A stretch of DNA of 64,000 nucleotides from assembly GCF_947255005.1 (NCBI RefSeq), contig NZ_CAMYFI010000008.1, positions 1 to 64,000 of the forward strand, given 5' to 3'. The position numbers were made by a program, and so were the translations under genes. Shown one piece after another: positions 40,761 through 49,557 of the stretch (positions are counted from its first letter, which is position 1; each line of letters opens with the position of its first letter). The notes below the pieces were generated by a model. The model had not been told where the DNA came from, searched no databases, and was given only the letters and a program-made list of their open reading frames with translations. The stretch is from an uncultured Tessaracoccus sp. (GTDB taxonomy: Bacteria; Actinomycetota; Actinomycetes; Propionibacteriales; Propionibacteriaceae).

Positions 40761-41687
40761 TTAGGCGGCCAGCCCGACGCGCTCGCGCATTTTCGCGAGT
40801 GCAAGTCGTTCGATCTGGCGGACGCGCTCAGCCGTGATGCCCCAGTGGGAACCAATGTCGGCGAGCTTTGCCTGCCTGCCATCGAGTAGACCGTAGCGCC
40901 GACGGACGACGTCTTGCGAACGCTCGTCGAGGCCGTCGAGCATTTCCTCAATGCGGGCGCGGTCTTCGACGTCGAGTACCACCTCGTCTGGGCCTGGGGC
41001 GACGTCGCGGGCGATCAAGTCGCCGAGCGAGGTGTCGCCGTCGGTATCGACGGGGGCGTCGAGCGAGACGTGCTCACGCGACCAGCGAACCAGATCGACG
41101 ACGCGCGCTTCCTCGAGGCCGAGCTCGTCGGCAATCTCGTCGATCTCCGGTTCGCGACCGAGCTGGCGCTCAAGCGTGCGGCGCACAGCCGAAACCTGGT
41201 TGACTTGTTCGGCGACGTGCACTGGTAGGCGCACGATCCGGGCCTGCTGTGCAACTCCACGGGAAATGGCTTGGCGGACCCACCACGTCGCGTAGGTGGA
41301 GAACTTGAAACCCTTGGTGTAGTCGAATTTCTCGACAGCCCGGATGAGGCCGGTGTTGCCTTCCTGAATGAGGTCAAGCAGCGGCATCTGCGCACGCCCG
41401 TACTTGCGGGCGATGGAAACGACTAGGCGCAGGTTGGATTTCACGAAGCGGCGCAGCGCGGCTTCGCCATCCTCCGCGATGTCGCGAAGCTCTTCGTCGG
41501 TGGCGTCAGACGGGTTTTCGACTTCGCCTTCGAGGATCTTGCTGGCGAACATGCCTGCTTCGATCTGCTTGGAGAGTTCAACCTCTTCCACCGCGCTGAG
41601 CAGCGGCGTCTTAGCGATCTCATCCAGGTACTGACCGATGGTGTCTTTGCCGTCAATACCTTCGGCTTGGCGTCGTGCGGTGCTCAA
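40761..41687 (-). CDS. sigB: Group 2 (SigB/HrdD-like) sigma-70 factor
   Basis: This 308-residue sigma factor has region 1.2 (DTIGQYLDEIAKTPLL), region 2 (LRLVVSIARKYGRAQMPLLD, then KGFKFSTYATWWVRQAI), region 3, and region 4.2 (GITAERVRQIERLALAKMRE). It lacks the long N-terminal extension of SigA, marking it as a non-essential group 2 sigma such as mycobacterial SigB. The TTG start has AAGGAG 5 bases before it. It is divergent from sigA across 210 bases. The symbol is by analogy. Confidence 0.88.
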   Translation of the reverse strand: MSTARRQAEGIDGKDTIGQYLDEIAKTPLLSAVEEVELSKQIEAGMFASKILEGEVENPSDATDEELRDIAEDGEAALRRFVKSNLRLVVSIARKYGRAQMPLLDLIQEGNTGLIRAVEKFDYTKGFKFSTYATWWVRQAISRGVAQQARIVRLPVHVAEQVNQVSAVRRTLERQLGREPEIDEIADELGLEEARVVDLVRWSREHVSLDAPVDTDGDTSLGDLIARDVAPGPDEVVLDVEDRARIEEMLDGLDERSQDVVRRRYGLLDGRQAKLADIGSHWGITAERVRQIERLALAKMRERVGLAA

Positions 41688-41897
41688 TGTGACTCCTTTC
41701 GCAGCCGTCTACAGGTAACAACGCTCCCGGCGGCGTAGAAGTTCCCGATTGGACCGAAGATTGTTGGGTGCGTGTAAAGATGGGTGTGTAACGCTGTCGC
41801 GCAGCCCGTTTGCAAGAGCTTGTCAACCGTGCAAGTATGGACGGCGCGTCCCTTGACTACACCGGCGCGTGGCGTGCCCAATTATCGGAGGAAGAAC

Positions 41898-43445
41898 GTG
41901 GCAGATACCCGCAAGAACCCGAGCAACTCGGCTGCGGAGGCTGGCGACGCCCCTGACAAGAAGGCCACCGCGCAGTCAACCCGCGCCAAGAAATCGTCGA
42001 CTACCAGACGTGGCAGCACCGCCACGAAGAAGGCCACCACGGCTGCGACGAAGTCGAGCACCGCCGCGAAGAAGTCGAGCACCGCGTCGAAGAGAACCAC
42101 GGCAGCTGCCAAGAAGGCGAGCACCGCCACGAAGCCCGCGGCCAAAAAGACAAGCACCGCAGCGAATTCAACGAAACCCAAGGCTGAGGCGGCTGCTACG
42201 AAATCTGCGTCGAAGACCACCGCGAAGCCGGCGGCCAAGAAGACGACAACGCGTCGTGTCAAGAGCACCAAGAAGGCTTCCGGAGAGGTGACGGAACCGA
42301 CCGTCGCGCAGGTGGCGGCCGGGGAAGTGCACATCTCCAAGGCTGACAAGGATGGCGACCACATCGTAATGACGGTCGGCGGCAAGCGTCGCTCGCTCGA
42401 CGATGTCGACGAGTCCACGTTTAATGAACAGGAAGAAGCCAAGGACGAGAAGGAACTCGTCGAAGAGGAAGGCTTCGCGCTCTCCGACTCCGATGATGCT
42501 GATGAGCCGGAGCAGCAGGTCGTCTCTGCGGGCGCAACGGCTGACCCCGTGAAGGACTACCTGAAGCAGATCGGTAAAGTCGCGCTGCTCAACGCCGTCG
42601 AAGAGGTGGAGCTCGCCAAGCGCATCGAGGCAGGCCTGTTCGCTGAGGAAGCACTCGGCGACGAAGACAACCCGGTGAAGGCCGATGACGTCGAGGATTA
42701 CATCTGGATCCAGGAAGACGGGCGCAACGCGAAGAATCACCTTCTCGAGGCCAACTTGCGTCTCGTGGTTTCGCTGGCGAAACGTTACACCGGGCGCGGG
42801 ATGCTGTTCCTTGACCTGATTCAGGAAGGCAACCTCGGCCTCATCCGCGCTGTCGAGAAATTCGACTACACTAAGGGTTACAAGTTCTCCACCTACGCGA
42901 CGTGGTGGATTAAGCAGGCCATCACCCGTGCGATGGCGGACCAGGCGCGAACGATCCGCATCCCCGTGCACATGGTGGAAGTAATCAACAAGCTCGCTCG
43001 TGTGCAGCGCCAGATGCTCCAAGATCTTGGCCGCGAGCCCACTCCGGAGGAGCTTGCCGAAGAGCTCGACATGACCCCCGAGAAGGTCGTCGAGGTGCAG
43101 AAGTATGGCCGTGAACCCATCTCCTTGCACACCCCGCTCGGTGAGGACGGCGACTCCGAGTTCGGCGATCTCATCGAAGATTCTGAGGCGGTCGTTCCAG
43201 CCGATGCCGTCAACTTCACGCTCCTGCAAGAGCAGCTCAACGAGGTGCTCGACACGCTCTCTGAGCGCGAAGCTGGCGTCGTGAGCATGCGCTTCGGGCT
43301 CACTGACGGACAGCCGAAGACGCTCGACGAGATCGGCAAGGTCTACGGCGTCACGCGCGAACGTATTCGCCAGATCGAGTCGAAGACCATGAGCAAACTG
43401 CGCCATCCGTCGCGCTCCCAGGTGCTTCGCGACTACCTCGACTGA
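41898..43445 (+). CDS. sigA: Primary sigma factor SigA (RpoD/HrdB)
   Basis: This is the housekeeping sigma factor, about 515 residues. Residues 1-150 form a basic, low-complexity Lys/Ala/Ser/Thr stretch with repeated KKSSTA-like units, then an acidic segment (about 165-205). The conserved core has region 1.2 (DPVKDYLKQIGKVALL), region 2 (TGRGMLFLDLIQEGNLGLIR, then YKFSTYATWWIKQAI), region 3 and region 4.2 (GVTRERIRQIESKTMSKLRH). The GTG at 41898 has GGAGGAAG just upstream. Earlier in-frame starts exist without a ribosome-binding site. Divergent from sigB. Confidence 0.95.
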   Translation: MADTRKNPSNSAAEAGDAPDKKATAQSTRAKKSSTTRRGSTATKKATTAATKSSTAAKKSSTASKRTTAAAKKASTATKPAAKKTSTAANSTKPKAEAAATKSASKTTAKPAAKKTTTRRVKSTKKASGEVTEPTVAQVAAGEVHISKADKDGDHIVMTVGGKRRSLDDVDESTFNEQEEAKDEKELVEEEGFALSDSDDADEPEQQVVSAGATADPVKDYLKQIGKVALLNAVEEVELAKRIEAGLFAEEALGDEDNPVKADDVEDYIWIQEDGRNAKNHLLEANLRLVVSLAKRYTGRGMLFLDLIQEGNLGLIRAVEKFDYTKGYKFSTYATWWIKQAITRAMADQARTIRIPVHMVEVINKLARVQRQMLQDLGREPTPEELAEELDMTPEKVVEVQKYGREPISLHTPLGEDGDSEFGDLIEDSEAVVPADAVNFTLLQEQLNEVLDTLSEREAGVVSMRFGLTDGQPKTLDEIGKVYGVTRERIRQIESKTMSKLRHPSRSQVLRDYLD

Positions 43446-43552
43446 GCGTCGCTCATGGCGTAACTCTCCGCGCTAGGTCGTGAACAACCACCCGTGAGCG
43501 CAACCGATGCGCGCTAATGTGGCGGTGAAACGCAACTCACGGAAGGCTGCCC

Positions 43553-44740
43553 ATGTCATTGTTTGAGCGCGCCGAGCAGGCCCCCGCAGACCCCATCTTG
43601 GGCCTCACCGAGGCATTTCAGAACGATCAGCGGTCAGACAAGGTGAATCTGGGGGTGGGCGTCTACCTTGATGAGAGCGGCACCATCCCGCTCATGGGTG
43701 CGATCAAGCAGGCGCAAGAGCAGTACATCGCCGCGCAGAAACCCCACGGCTACCTGCCCATCGATGGTTTACCGGCCTACCGGGAGCGGACTCGTGCGTT
43801 GATTTTCGGTGACGATGCTGACATCGACCACGTGACCACCGTTCAGAGTCTGAGCGGCACCGGCGCGCTGCGCATCGGTGGCGAACTGCTGAAACAGCTC
43901 TCGCCCGACAGCCGGCTGCTGCTGTCGAATCCCAGCTGGGAGAACCACCGGGCATTGTTCACGCAGGTGGGCTTCGACGTCGACACCTACACCTACTATG
44001 ACGCGGACGCGCGCGGCATCAACTTCGCAGGCATGCTGGATGACCTCCAGCAAGCGGAGGCGGGCACCGTCGTGGTGTTGCACGCCTGCTGCCACAACCC
44101 CACCGGCTACGACCTCACGGACGCGCAGTGGGATCAGGTGGTGCAAGTGATTGGTGAGCGGGAGCTGGTCGCGTTCGTCGACATGGCGTACCAGGGATTT
44201 GGCGACGGGCCGGATGCCGATACCGCACTCGTCGCGAAACTCATGCACGCCAAGCTGCCGTTCCTGCTGGCCTCGTCCTACTCCAAGAACTTCGGCCTCT
44301 ACGGGCAGCGCACCGGCGCACTCCATGTGGCTACCAGTAATGCCGATGAGGCGACGCGCGTGCTATCGCAGCTCAAGTTGCTCATCCGTAAGAGCTACTC
44401 CAACCCGCCGGCCTTCGGCGCCAACGTCGTTGCAACCGTGTTGGGCGAGGCTGATCTGCGCGCATCATGGGAGACCGAGCTGCAGCACATGCGCGAACGC
44501 ATCGCATCCCTGCGCAGCAAGCTCGTGGAGCACCTCGCAGCGCAAGGCGTGGACGACATGGGCTTCATCGCGGAGCAGCGGGGCATGTTCAGCTACTGCG
44601 GTCTCACACGCGACCAGATGCAGCGACTACGCGCCGAGCACGGCGTATATGGCACCGACGCTGGGCGTCTGTGCGTCGCAGCACTCAACGACGGCAATAT
44701 CGAGAAGGTAGCGAGCGCAATCGCCAACGTTCGTGGCTAG
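43553..44740 (+). CDS. Aromatic/aspartate-type aminotransferase (class I)
   Basis: This 395-residue PLP enzyme is of the AspC/TyrB subgroup: it starts with the family pattern LGLTEAFQNDQRSDKVNLGVGVY. The PLP lysine is in SYSKNFGLYGQRTG (near residue 245), with the aspartate-tyrosine pair in FVDMAYQGFGDG and an active-site CHNPTG loop. It probably transfers the amino group between aspartate or an aromatic amino acid and 2-oxoglutarate. GGAAGG lies 6 bases before the ATG. It ends 4 bases before the end of convergent recD. Confidence 0.9.
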   Translation: MSLFERAEQAPADPILGLTEAFQNDQRSDKVNLGVGVYLDESGTIPLMGAIKQAQEQYIAAQKPHGYLPIDGLPAYRERTRALIFGDDADIDHVTTVQSLSGTGALRIGGELLKQLSPDSRLLLSNPSWENHRALFTQVGFDVDTYTYYDADARGINFAGMLDDLQQAEAGTVVVLHACCHNPTGYDLTDAQWDQVVQVIGERELVAFVDMAYQGFGDGPDADTALVAKLMHAKLPFLLASSYSKNFGLYGQRTGALHVATSNADEATRVLSQLKLLIRKSYSNPPAFGANVVATVLGEADLRASWETELQHMRERIASLRSKLVEHLAAQGVDDMGFIAEQRGMFSYCGLTRDQMQRLRAEHGVYGTDAGRLCVAALNDGNIEKVASAIANVRG

Positions 44741-44744
44741 CTGG

Positions 44745-46451
44745 TCAGGGCTGGCTCGCGTGTAGGGCCAGCCCCGACGACCGGCGCACCGGGGTGCGGA
44801 TGCACTCTTCGAGGGCCGCGCGGGAGCCGTAGATGCGCAACTCGCTGCGCGCTCTCGTGATGGCTGTGTAGACAAGTTCGCGCGTGGCCAGTGGCGACCC
44901 TTCAGGAGGGAGCACCACACTCACCACCGCATACTGGCCGCCCTGCGCTTTGTGCACCGTCATCGCGTGCAACTCGGCAGCGCCGTCCAGGAGCGACGGC
45001 GGCACCAGGCGCGGCTCATCGCTATCGTCGACGGCGGCGACGAGCTGGCCCTCATCGTTGATGATCACCGCGACGTCACCATTGTGAAACCCGCCTGCAT
45101 TGCGAGTGAGAAGCAAGGGCTCGCCGACGTATGGACGTGTCGCGCCGTACTGCGGAAACTCGACGGCGACCATGCGGCGCGCTGCCTGCCCCCACGCCTG
45201 CACGCCGAATGGCCCCAGCCGATGCGCGCATAGCACTCGGTGGGCGTTGAGCGCGTCGAGTGCCGCTCGCGCCTGTCCACCCTTGGCGGCTGAGAGTACC
45301 GCCTGAGCGGTGGCGGTGACGTCGTCGCGGAATTGCTCGAAGCCCCCGATGTCGCGCCCTTCATAGTCGAACCACGAAATGGAGCTGGATTCGTCGATGA
45401 TGGTGTTGACGGCTCCAACGTCGCCTTGATCGATGGCAGTAGCCAGCGCGGAGATTTCGGGATTGCTGCGCCTGTTCGTGCGCAACTCGATGACGCTGCC
45501 GGGCTGCGTGAGCTGTGGGTTCGCGACGATGTCCGCCAGCACAGCGCCGGCGTCGACCGACCGTAGCTGATGCGGATCGCCGACGAGCACCAGCCGCGTT
45601 CGGGGGGATAGCGCATCGAGCAGTGACGCCATATGCTCGAGCGACACCATCGAGACCTCGTCGACCACCACCACGTCGTAGGGCAGCGGATTCTGGGCGT
45701 GATATGTGGCACGAGGGCCGCGAATAGGTTTCCCCAGCAAGCTGTGTAGCGTTCCCGAGAACGGTGGGCGAGCGGCGGTACCCGGCAGTAGCTGACCGCG
45801 CACCGAATCGTGAAGTTGCCGAGCGGCCTTACCCGTCGGTGCAGCCAGCGCGATGGAGATGGGGCCAGATGCGCCGAGCGAATTCAAGATGCGCACCACT
45901 GTGGTGGTCTTGCCGGTGCCAGGCCCGCCGGTGACTACGCTCGTCATGTGCGCCATCGCGGCGCGGACAGCAGCGTCTTGCTGCTTGTCGGGCTCGTTCG
46001 TAGAGGGCAACGGCACAGCATCGTCGGCGATGGGCAGGGCTTTCCTGCGCTCCAACGCTTCAGCCACCGCCAGCTCCTGGGCATGGAATCGTGCCAGGTA
46101 GAGCCTGCCGTCGTCGAGGATGAAGGGCCGTCCGTCACCCACGAGGCGAGAGTTCGCGACGAGTTCCACCCACTCCTGCGGGTGGGGCCATGGCAGCGCT
46201 TGGTCGGCGCCAGCACCACCACCGTCGTCAACCTCCGACAAGGGCTTCAGTTCGTGAGCATTAGCCAGCACCACGCACACGGAACCCAACCGAAGCTCGC
46301 GCACCGCGAGCGCGAACGCGAGCAGCACGCGTTCGTCGGGCTCATAACCTTGACTCAGGCGCCGGGCGAGATGGAAGTCGGCGAGCCCGATCATGCCCGC
46401 CTCGCAGTACTGACGCAGCAGGCCCGTCGCCGATGCGGGCAGTTCATGCAT
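44745..46451 (-). CDS. recD: Exodeoxyribonuclease V alpha subunit RecD
   Basis: This 568-residue superfamily-1B helicase moves 5' to 3' in the RecBCD complex. Walker A GGPGTGKT (near residue 175), DEVSMV in motif II, GDPHQLRSV and a C-terminal TVHKAQGGQYAVV are visible. The last motif in most RecD proteins reads VHKSQG(S), so the serine is replaced by alanine and Q-Y follows; other motifs are intact. The gene is the last of recC-recB-recD, overlapping recB by 8 bases. No terminator separates it from the converging aminotransferase. Confidence 0.92.
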   Translation of the reverse strand: MHELPASATGLLRQYCEAGMIGLADFHLARRLSQGYEPDERVLLAFALAVRELRLGSVCVVLANAHELKPLSEVDDGGGAGADQALPWPHPQEWVELVANSRLVGDGRPFILDDGRLYLARFHAQELAVAEALERRKALPIADDAVPLPSTNEPDKQQDAAVRAAMAHMTSVVTGGPGTGKTTTVVRILNSLGASGPISIALAAPTGKAARQLHDSVRGQLLPGTAARPPFSGTLHSLLGKPIRGPRATYHAQNPLPYDVVVVDEVSMVSLEHMASLLDALSPRTRLVLVGDPHQLRSVDAGAVLADIVANPQLTQPGSVIELRTNRRSNPEISALATAIDQGDVGAVNTIIDESSSISWFDYEGRDIGGFEQFRDDVTATAQAVLSAAKGGQARAALDALNAHRVLCAHRLGPFGVQAWGQAARRMVAVEFPQYGATRPYVGEPLLLTRNAGGFHNGDVAVIINDEGQLVAAVDDSDEPRLVPPSLLDGAAELHAMTVHKAQGGQYAVVSVVLPPEGSPLATRELVYTAITRARSELRIYGSRAALEECIRTPVRRSSGLALHASQP

Positions 46452-49400
46452 GGTGGCCTCCCAAAAGCTCGCTCACGGCAACCACCAGATCGGGTGATGG
46501 GTACCAGGAGAACACTCCGCAAGTGTGCCCGTCGATCACCGGGGTAGTGGGCCCCGCCATACCGCGGATGAAGAGATAGCCGACCCCGCCGAGATGCTGC
46601 TCGGGAACATACCCAGGCAGGCGTATGGAGAGGTAACGATGGAGCGCGGCGGAATAACAGATAGCCTGCAGCGGGTAGTGAGCGGCCATCATGGCGTGAG
46701 CCATCGCAGCCTGTGTGTAATGGCCCAGCGTGAGCACGTCGTCGGGCGAAGGTGCGAGCCGGTTCGTTTTGTAGTCCACGACGAGGAACTTCCCGGCTTC
46801 GTTGTGTAGGACCGCATCGATGGAGCCGGTGAGCATTCCTGAGAGCACCTTGTGCGAAGCCTCCGAAGCTGCGAGGAGGTTCGGGTACTCGACGAGCGGG
46901 TCGTTCGCTGGGATGTGTGCCTGCATGAGTTGCGCAAGCTGCCCGACGGTGGCTGCACTGTCGCCTCCCATGGGAAGGTCGAAGTCGAGTTCGGCGAGCC
47001 GTAACTGGGTGGGGATATCGCTGAGCGACTGCGGCGTGAGCGGCAACAGCGGTGTGGTGACGACGGCTTCGAGACCGTCGGCCAGGATGGCGCGCTCTGA
47101 CTCGGCAAACGCGATGGCGTGCATGTCGACCACTGCCTCGATGCGGGCTCGTCGCCCTTCACCTGACCAGTCGAGCACTTCGAGTGCCTCGTGAACCAGG
47201 GTTCCGAACTCGGCTCCTGCCGGCAGCGTGCCCATGGGAGCCGGGGTGCTGAGCGCGGGATCGGCGACGAGCTCGTCGCCGGTGTCTGGCTCATCGGCGC
47301 CCGAGGGGGCATCGTGCATGCCCTGCGTGAGACCGGTGTACGAGGTGCGTCGCCACTGCTGATCGATCGAGCGATGGGCCTCAGCCAGATGCAACGCAGG
47401 GGTACCCCGTTTGCGGGTATTGCGTGGCGCGACGGGCGCCTCGGGGACGGTATCGACGCGCACCAACGGTATAGGCGAGGGTGTGGACCAGGGGTACGCG
47501 TCTGCCAGCTGCGGTTGCGAGCGGTCATGAAACATGACCGCCGAGAGGGGGCCTCGGCTGCTGTTGCGCTCATCGGTATGCCATGCGATGGCGAGGTGCT
47601 TCGCCCTGGTGAGCCCGACGTACAACAGCCGCAGTTCTTCTTGCCGGGCTTGGCGGGCGGCCAAGTCGCTGATGCGCGTTCCCTGCGGCTCCTGGCGCAT
47701 CCACAACACTGAGGCTTCGTCGAGTTCGACGTGGAAGGGGCGCTTGGGGTAGTGCCGAAGCGGGGACATGTCGGGCAGCAAGACGATAGGGAACTCGAGC
47801 CCCTTCGCAGAGTGCAGCGTCATCACCCGGATGGAGGGTGCATTGGTGGTCACGCGCAGTTCGGCTTGACCGTCGAGTTTCGATTGCTCATCGATGGTGC
47901 GCAGCAGTGCCACCGTGCCGCGGTGACCTGACTCGTCGAGCAGCTCTCCGATGTGGAGGAGGTCGGTGAGGTAGCGTTCGCCGCCTGGCTGCCCGACGAG
48001 CCGTGCCTCGAGCGCGGTGCGCTCACGAATGACGTCGAGCGCCGCACTCGGCCCATCATCGACGAGGGCCTGCCTGGCACTGAGCATCATGTCGGCGAGC
48101 TGCGTGGTGCCTTCTGGCGTCGCGAGCTCGTTCACGCGCATACCGATCAGATCTGTGAGTGCAACCACGCGCTCCGCTGACCCACCGTCGGGCGCAAGCC
48201 CTCGAAGCAGACGTTTCCAATCGTCTGCGGCAGGCTGTTCCCACACATTCGATGCGCCGTACAGCACTGCGGCGTAGCCGAGTTCGTTGAATCGCTGCGT
48301 GACCTGCGCTGCCACTGAGCGTGCACGCACGAGCACGGCAATATCGGAAAGCCCAACCAGGCGGTCGTCAACCTGCTGCCCCAACAAGGCATCGACTTGG
48401 GCAACGAGATCGTCGAGCACACGCTCTTGCACGCGCTCGCCTCGGGCCTGGCGAACCCAAATGCGCTCAGGCACATCGAGATCAAGACGGTTCGGATGGC
48501 TGGCCTCAACGTCATGCACCCGGACCACGCCATGGCCTAGATCGAGACCCTCCATGAGGCGCACGACGCCGTCGACGATGCCCTTGTCAGAGCGGAAATT
48601 GGTGCCCAGTGTCTGGCGGTCAGCAATCTCTGCGGTACGAAGATAGGTGCGTAGATCCGCTTTGCGGAACCCATAGATGGACTGTTTCGGGTCGCCGATC
48701 AAGATTGTGGGCCTATCGTCGTCGAGGAAGGCAGCCTGGATGACGTCCCACTGGTCGGGGTCGGTGTCTTGAAATTCGTCGACGAGCACCGCACGGTAGG
48801 CGTTTTGCAGCCAGCGCACGGCCGCGGAGCCATTCACCCCGTGCCGCAGTACCGCACGCAACCGCGCGACGAGATCGTCGAAAGTGAGGATGCCGAGTGC
48901 CTGCTTGCGCTCAGCGAACATGGCGCGCACCTCGTTGCCGAAGATGGCTTCTTCTGCATCGGCAGGGGCGAGCTCGATGGAGGTCTTGCACGCCTCCTTC
49001 GCCAACCGCAAGGCGCGATCGGGTGCGAAGGGTGGCTGCTCCGTGTCGTGATACCGGGCGAGGAAGCAGTCGGCGCCACATTCCTCCATGAGCTGTTCGG
49101 CCGCGGAGAGCTCTTCGGCGTGGTCTGCGTCGCCCAGTACGCCCATCTGCTGTAACGCCCGCTGGCAAAACTTGTGAATGGTGAACACCGCTGCCTGGTC
49201 AAAGTTGTCGAGGGCAGATTCGAGCCTGGCAATGCGTTCCTCGACGTCTCCGAGCTCGGCAAGATAGCTCACGATGGCCGCGTAGTCGGCCTCGTCGGTG
49301 ATCTGCTCGCCCGCGAGGTGCTTGCGCAAGGAAGCGGCGCAGGAATCCACCGCGTCGAATACTCTGGCGCGAAGCTCGGCGGCGGCATTGTTGCTGAAGG

Positions 49401-49557
49401 TGATCATGAGGATCTGATCGATGCGCATGCCTGCTTCTGCGATGTAGCGCACGGCGAGGCCGGCGATGGTGAAGGTTTTGCCGGTGCCCGCGCTCGCTTC
49501 GAGCAGCAAGGTGGAGCGGGGGAGCGGGCCGTCAATCGCAAACACGTTCGTCACCAT
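46444..49557 (-). CDS. recB: Exodeoxyribonuclease V beta subunit RecB
   Basis: This 1037-residue subunit has a UvrD-like 3' to 5' helicase domain and a C-terminal RecB nuclease. The Walker A is EASAGTGKT (19-27), motif II is LVDEFQDTD, TLHSAKGLEFPIV is motif V, and the nuclease motif is LVVDYKTNR near residue 915. It is about 140 residues shorter than E. coli RecB. The ATG overlaps the recC stop by 7 bases and its stop overlaps recD by 8, so the three subunits are coupled. Confidence 0.95.
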   Translation of the reverse strand: MVTNVFAIDGPLPRSTLLLEASAGTGKTFTIAGLAVRYIAEAGMRIDQILMITFSNNAAAELRARVFDAVDSCAASLRKHLAGEQITDEADYAAIVSYLAELGDVEERIARLESALDNFDQAAVFTIHKFCQRALQQMGVLGDADHAEELSAAEQLMEECGADCFLARYHDTEQPPFAPDRALRLAKEACKTSIELAPADAEEAIFGNEVRAMFAERKQALGILTFDDLVARLRAVLRHGVNGSAAVRWLQNAYRAVLVDEFQDTDPDQWDVIQAAFLDDDRPTILIGDPKQSIYGFRKADLRTYLRTAEIADRQTLGTNFRSDKGIVDGVVRLMEGLDLGHGVVRVHDVEASHPNRLDLDVPERIWVRQARGERVQERVLDDLVAQVDALLGQQVDDRLVGLSDIAVLVRARSVAAQVTQRFNELGYAAVLYGASNVWEQPAADDWKRLLRGLAPDGGSAERVVALTDLIGMRVNELATPEGTTQLADMMLSARQALVDDGPSAALDVIRERTALEARLVGQPGGERYLTDLLHIGELLDESGHRGTVALLRTIDEQSKLDGQAELRVTTNAPSIRVMTLHSAKGLEFPIVLLPDMSPLRHYPKRPFHVELDEASVLWMRQEPQGTRISDLAARQARQEELRLLYVGLTRAKHLAIAWHTDERNSSRGPLSAVMFHDRSQPQLADAYPWSTPSPIPLVRVDTVPEAPVAPRNTRKRGTPALHLAEAHRSIDQQWRRTSYTGLTQGMHDAPSGADEPDTGDELVADPALSTPAPMGTLPAGAEFGTLVHEALEVLDWSGEGRRARIEAVVDMHAIAFAESERAILADGLEAVVTTPLLPLTPQSLSDIPTQLRLAELDFDLPMGGDSAATVGQLAQLMQAHIPANDPLVEYPNLLAASEASHKVLSGMLTGSIDAVLHNEAGKFLVVDYKTNRLAPSPDDVLTLGHYTQAAMAHAMMAAHYPLQAICYSAALHRYLSIRLPGYVPEQHLGGVGYLFIRGMAGPTTPVIDGHTCGVFSWYPSPDLVVAVSELLGGHHA

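Noticed and set aside
42168..43406. 412-codon open frame opposite sigA
   Set aside because: Antisense artefact; all sigma-70 core regions are intact on the plus strand.
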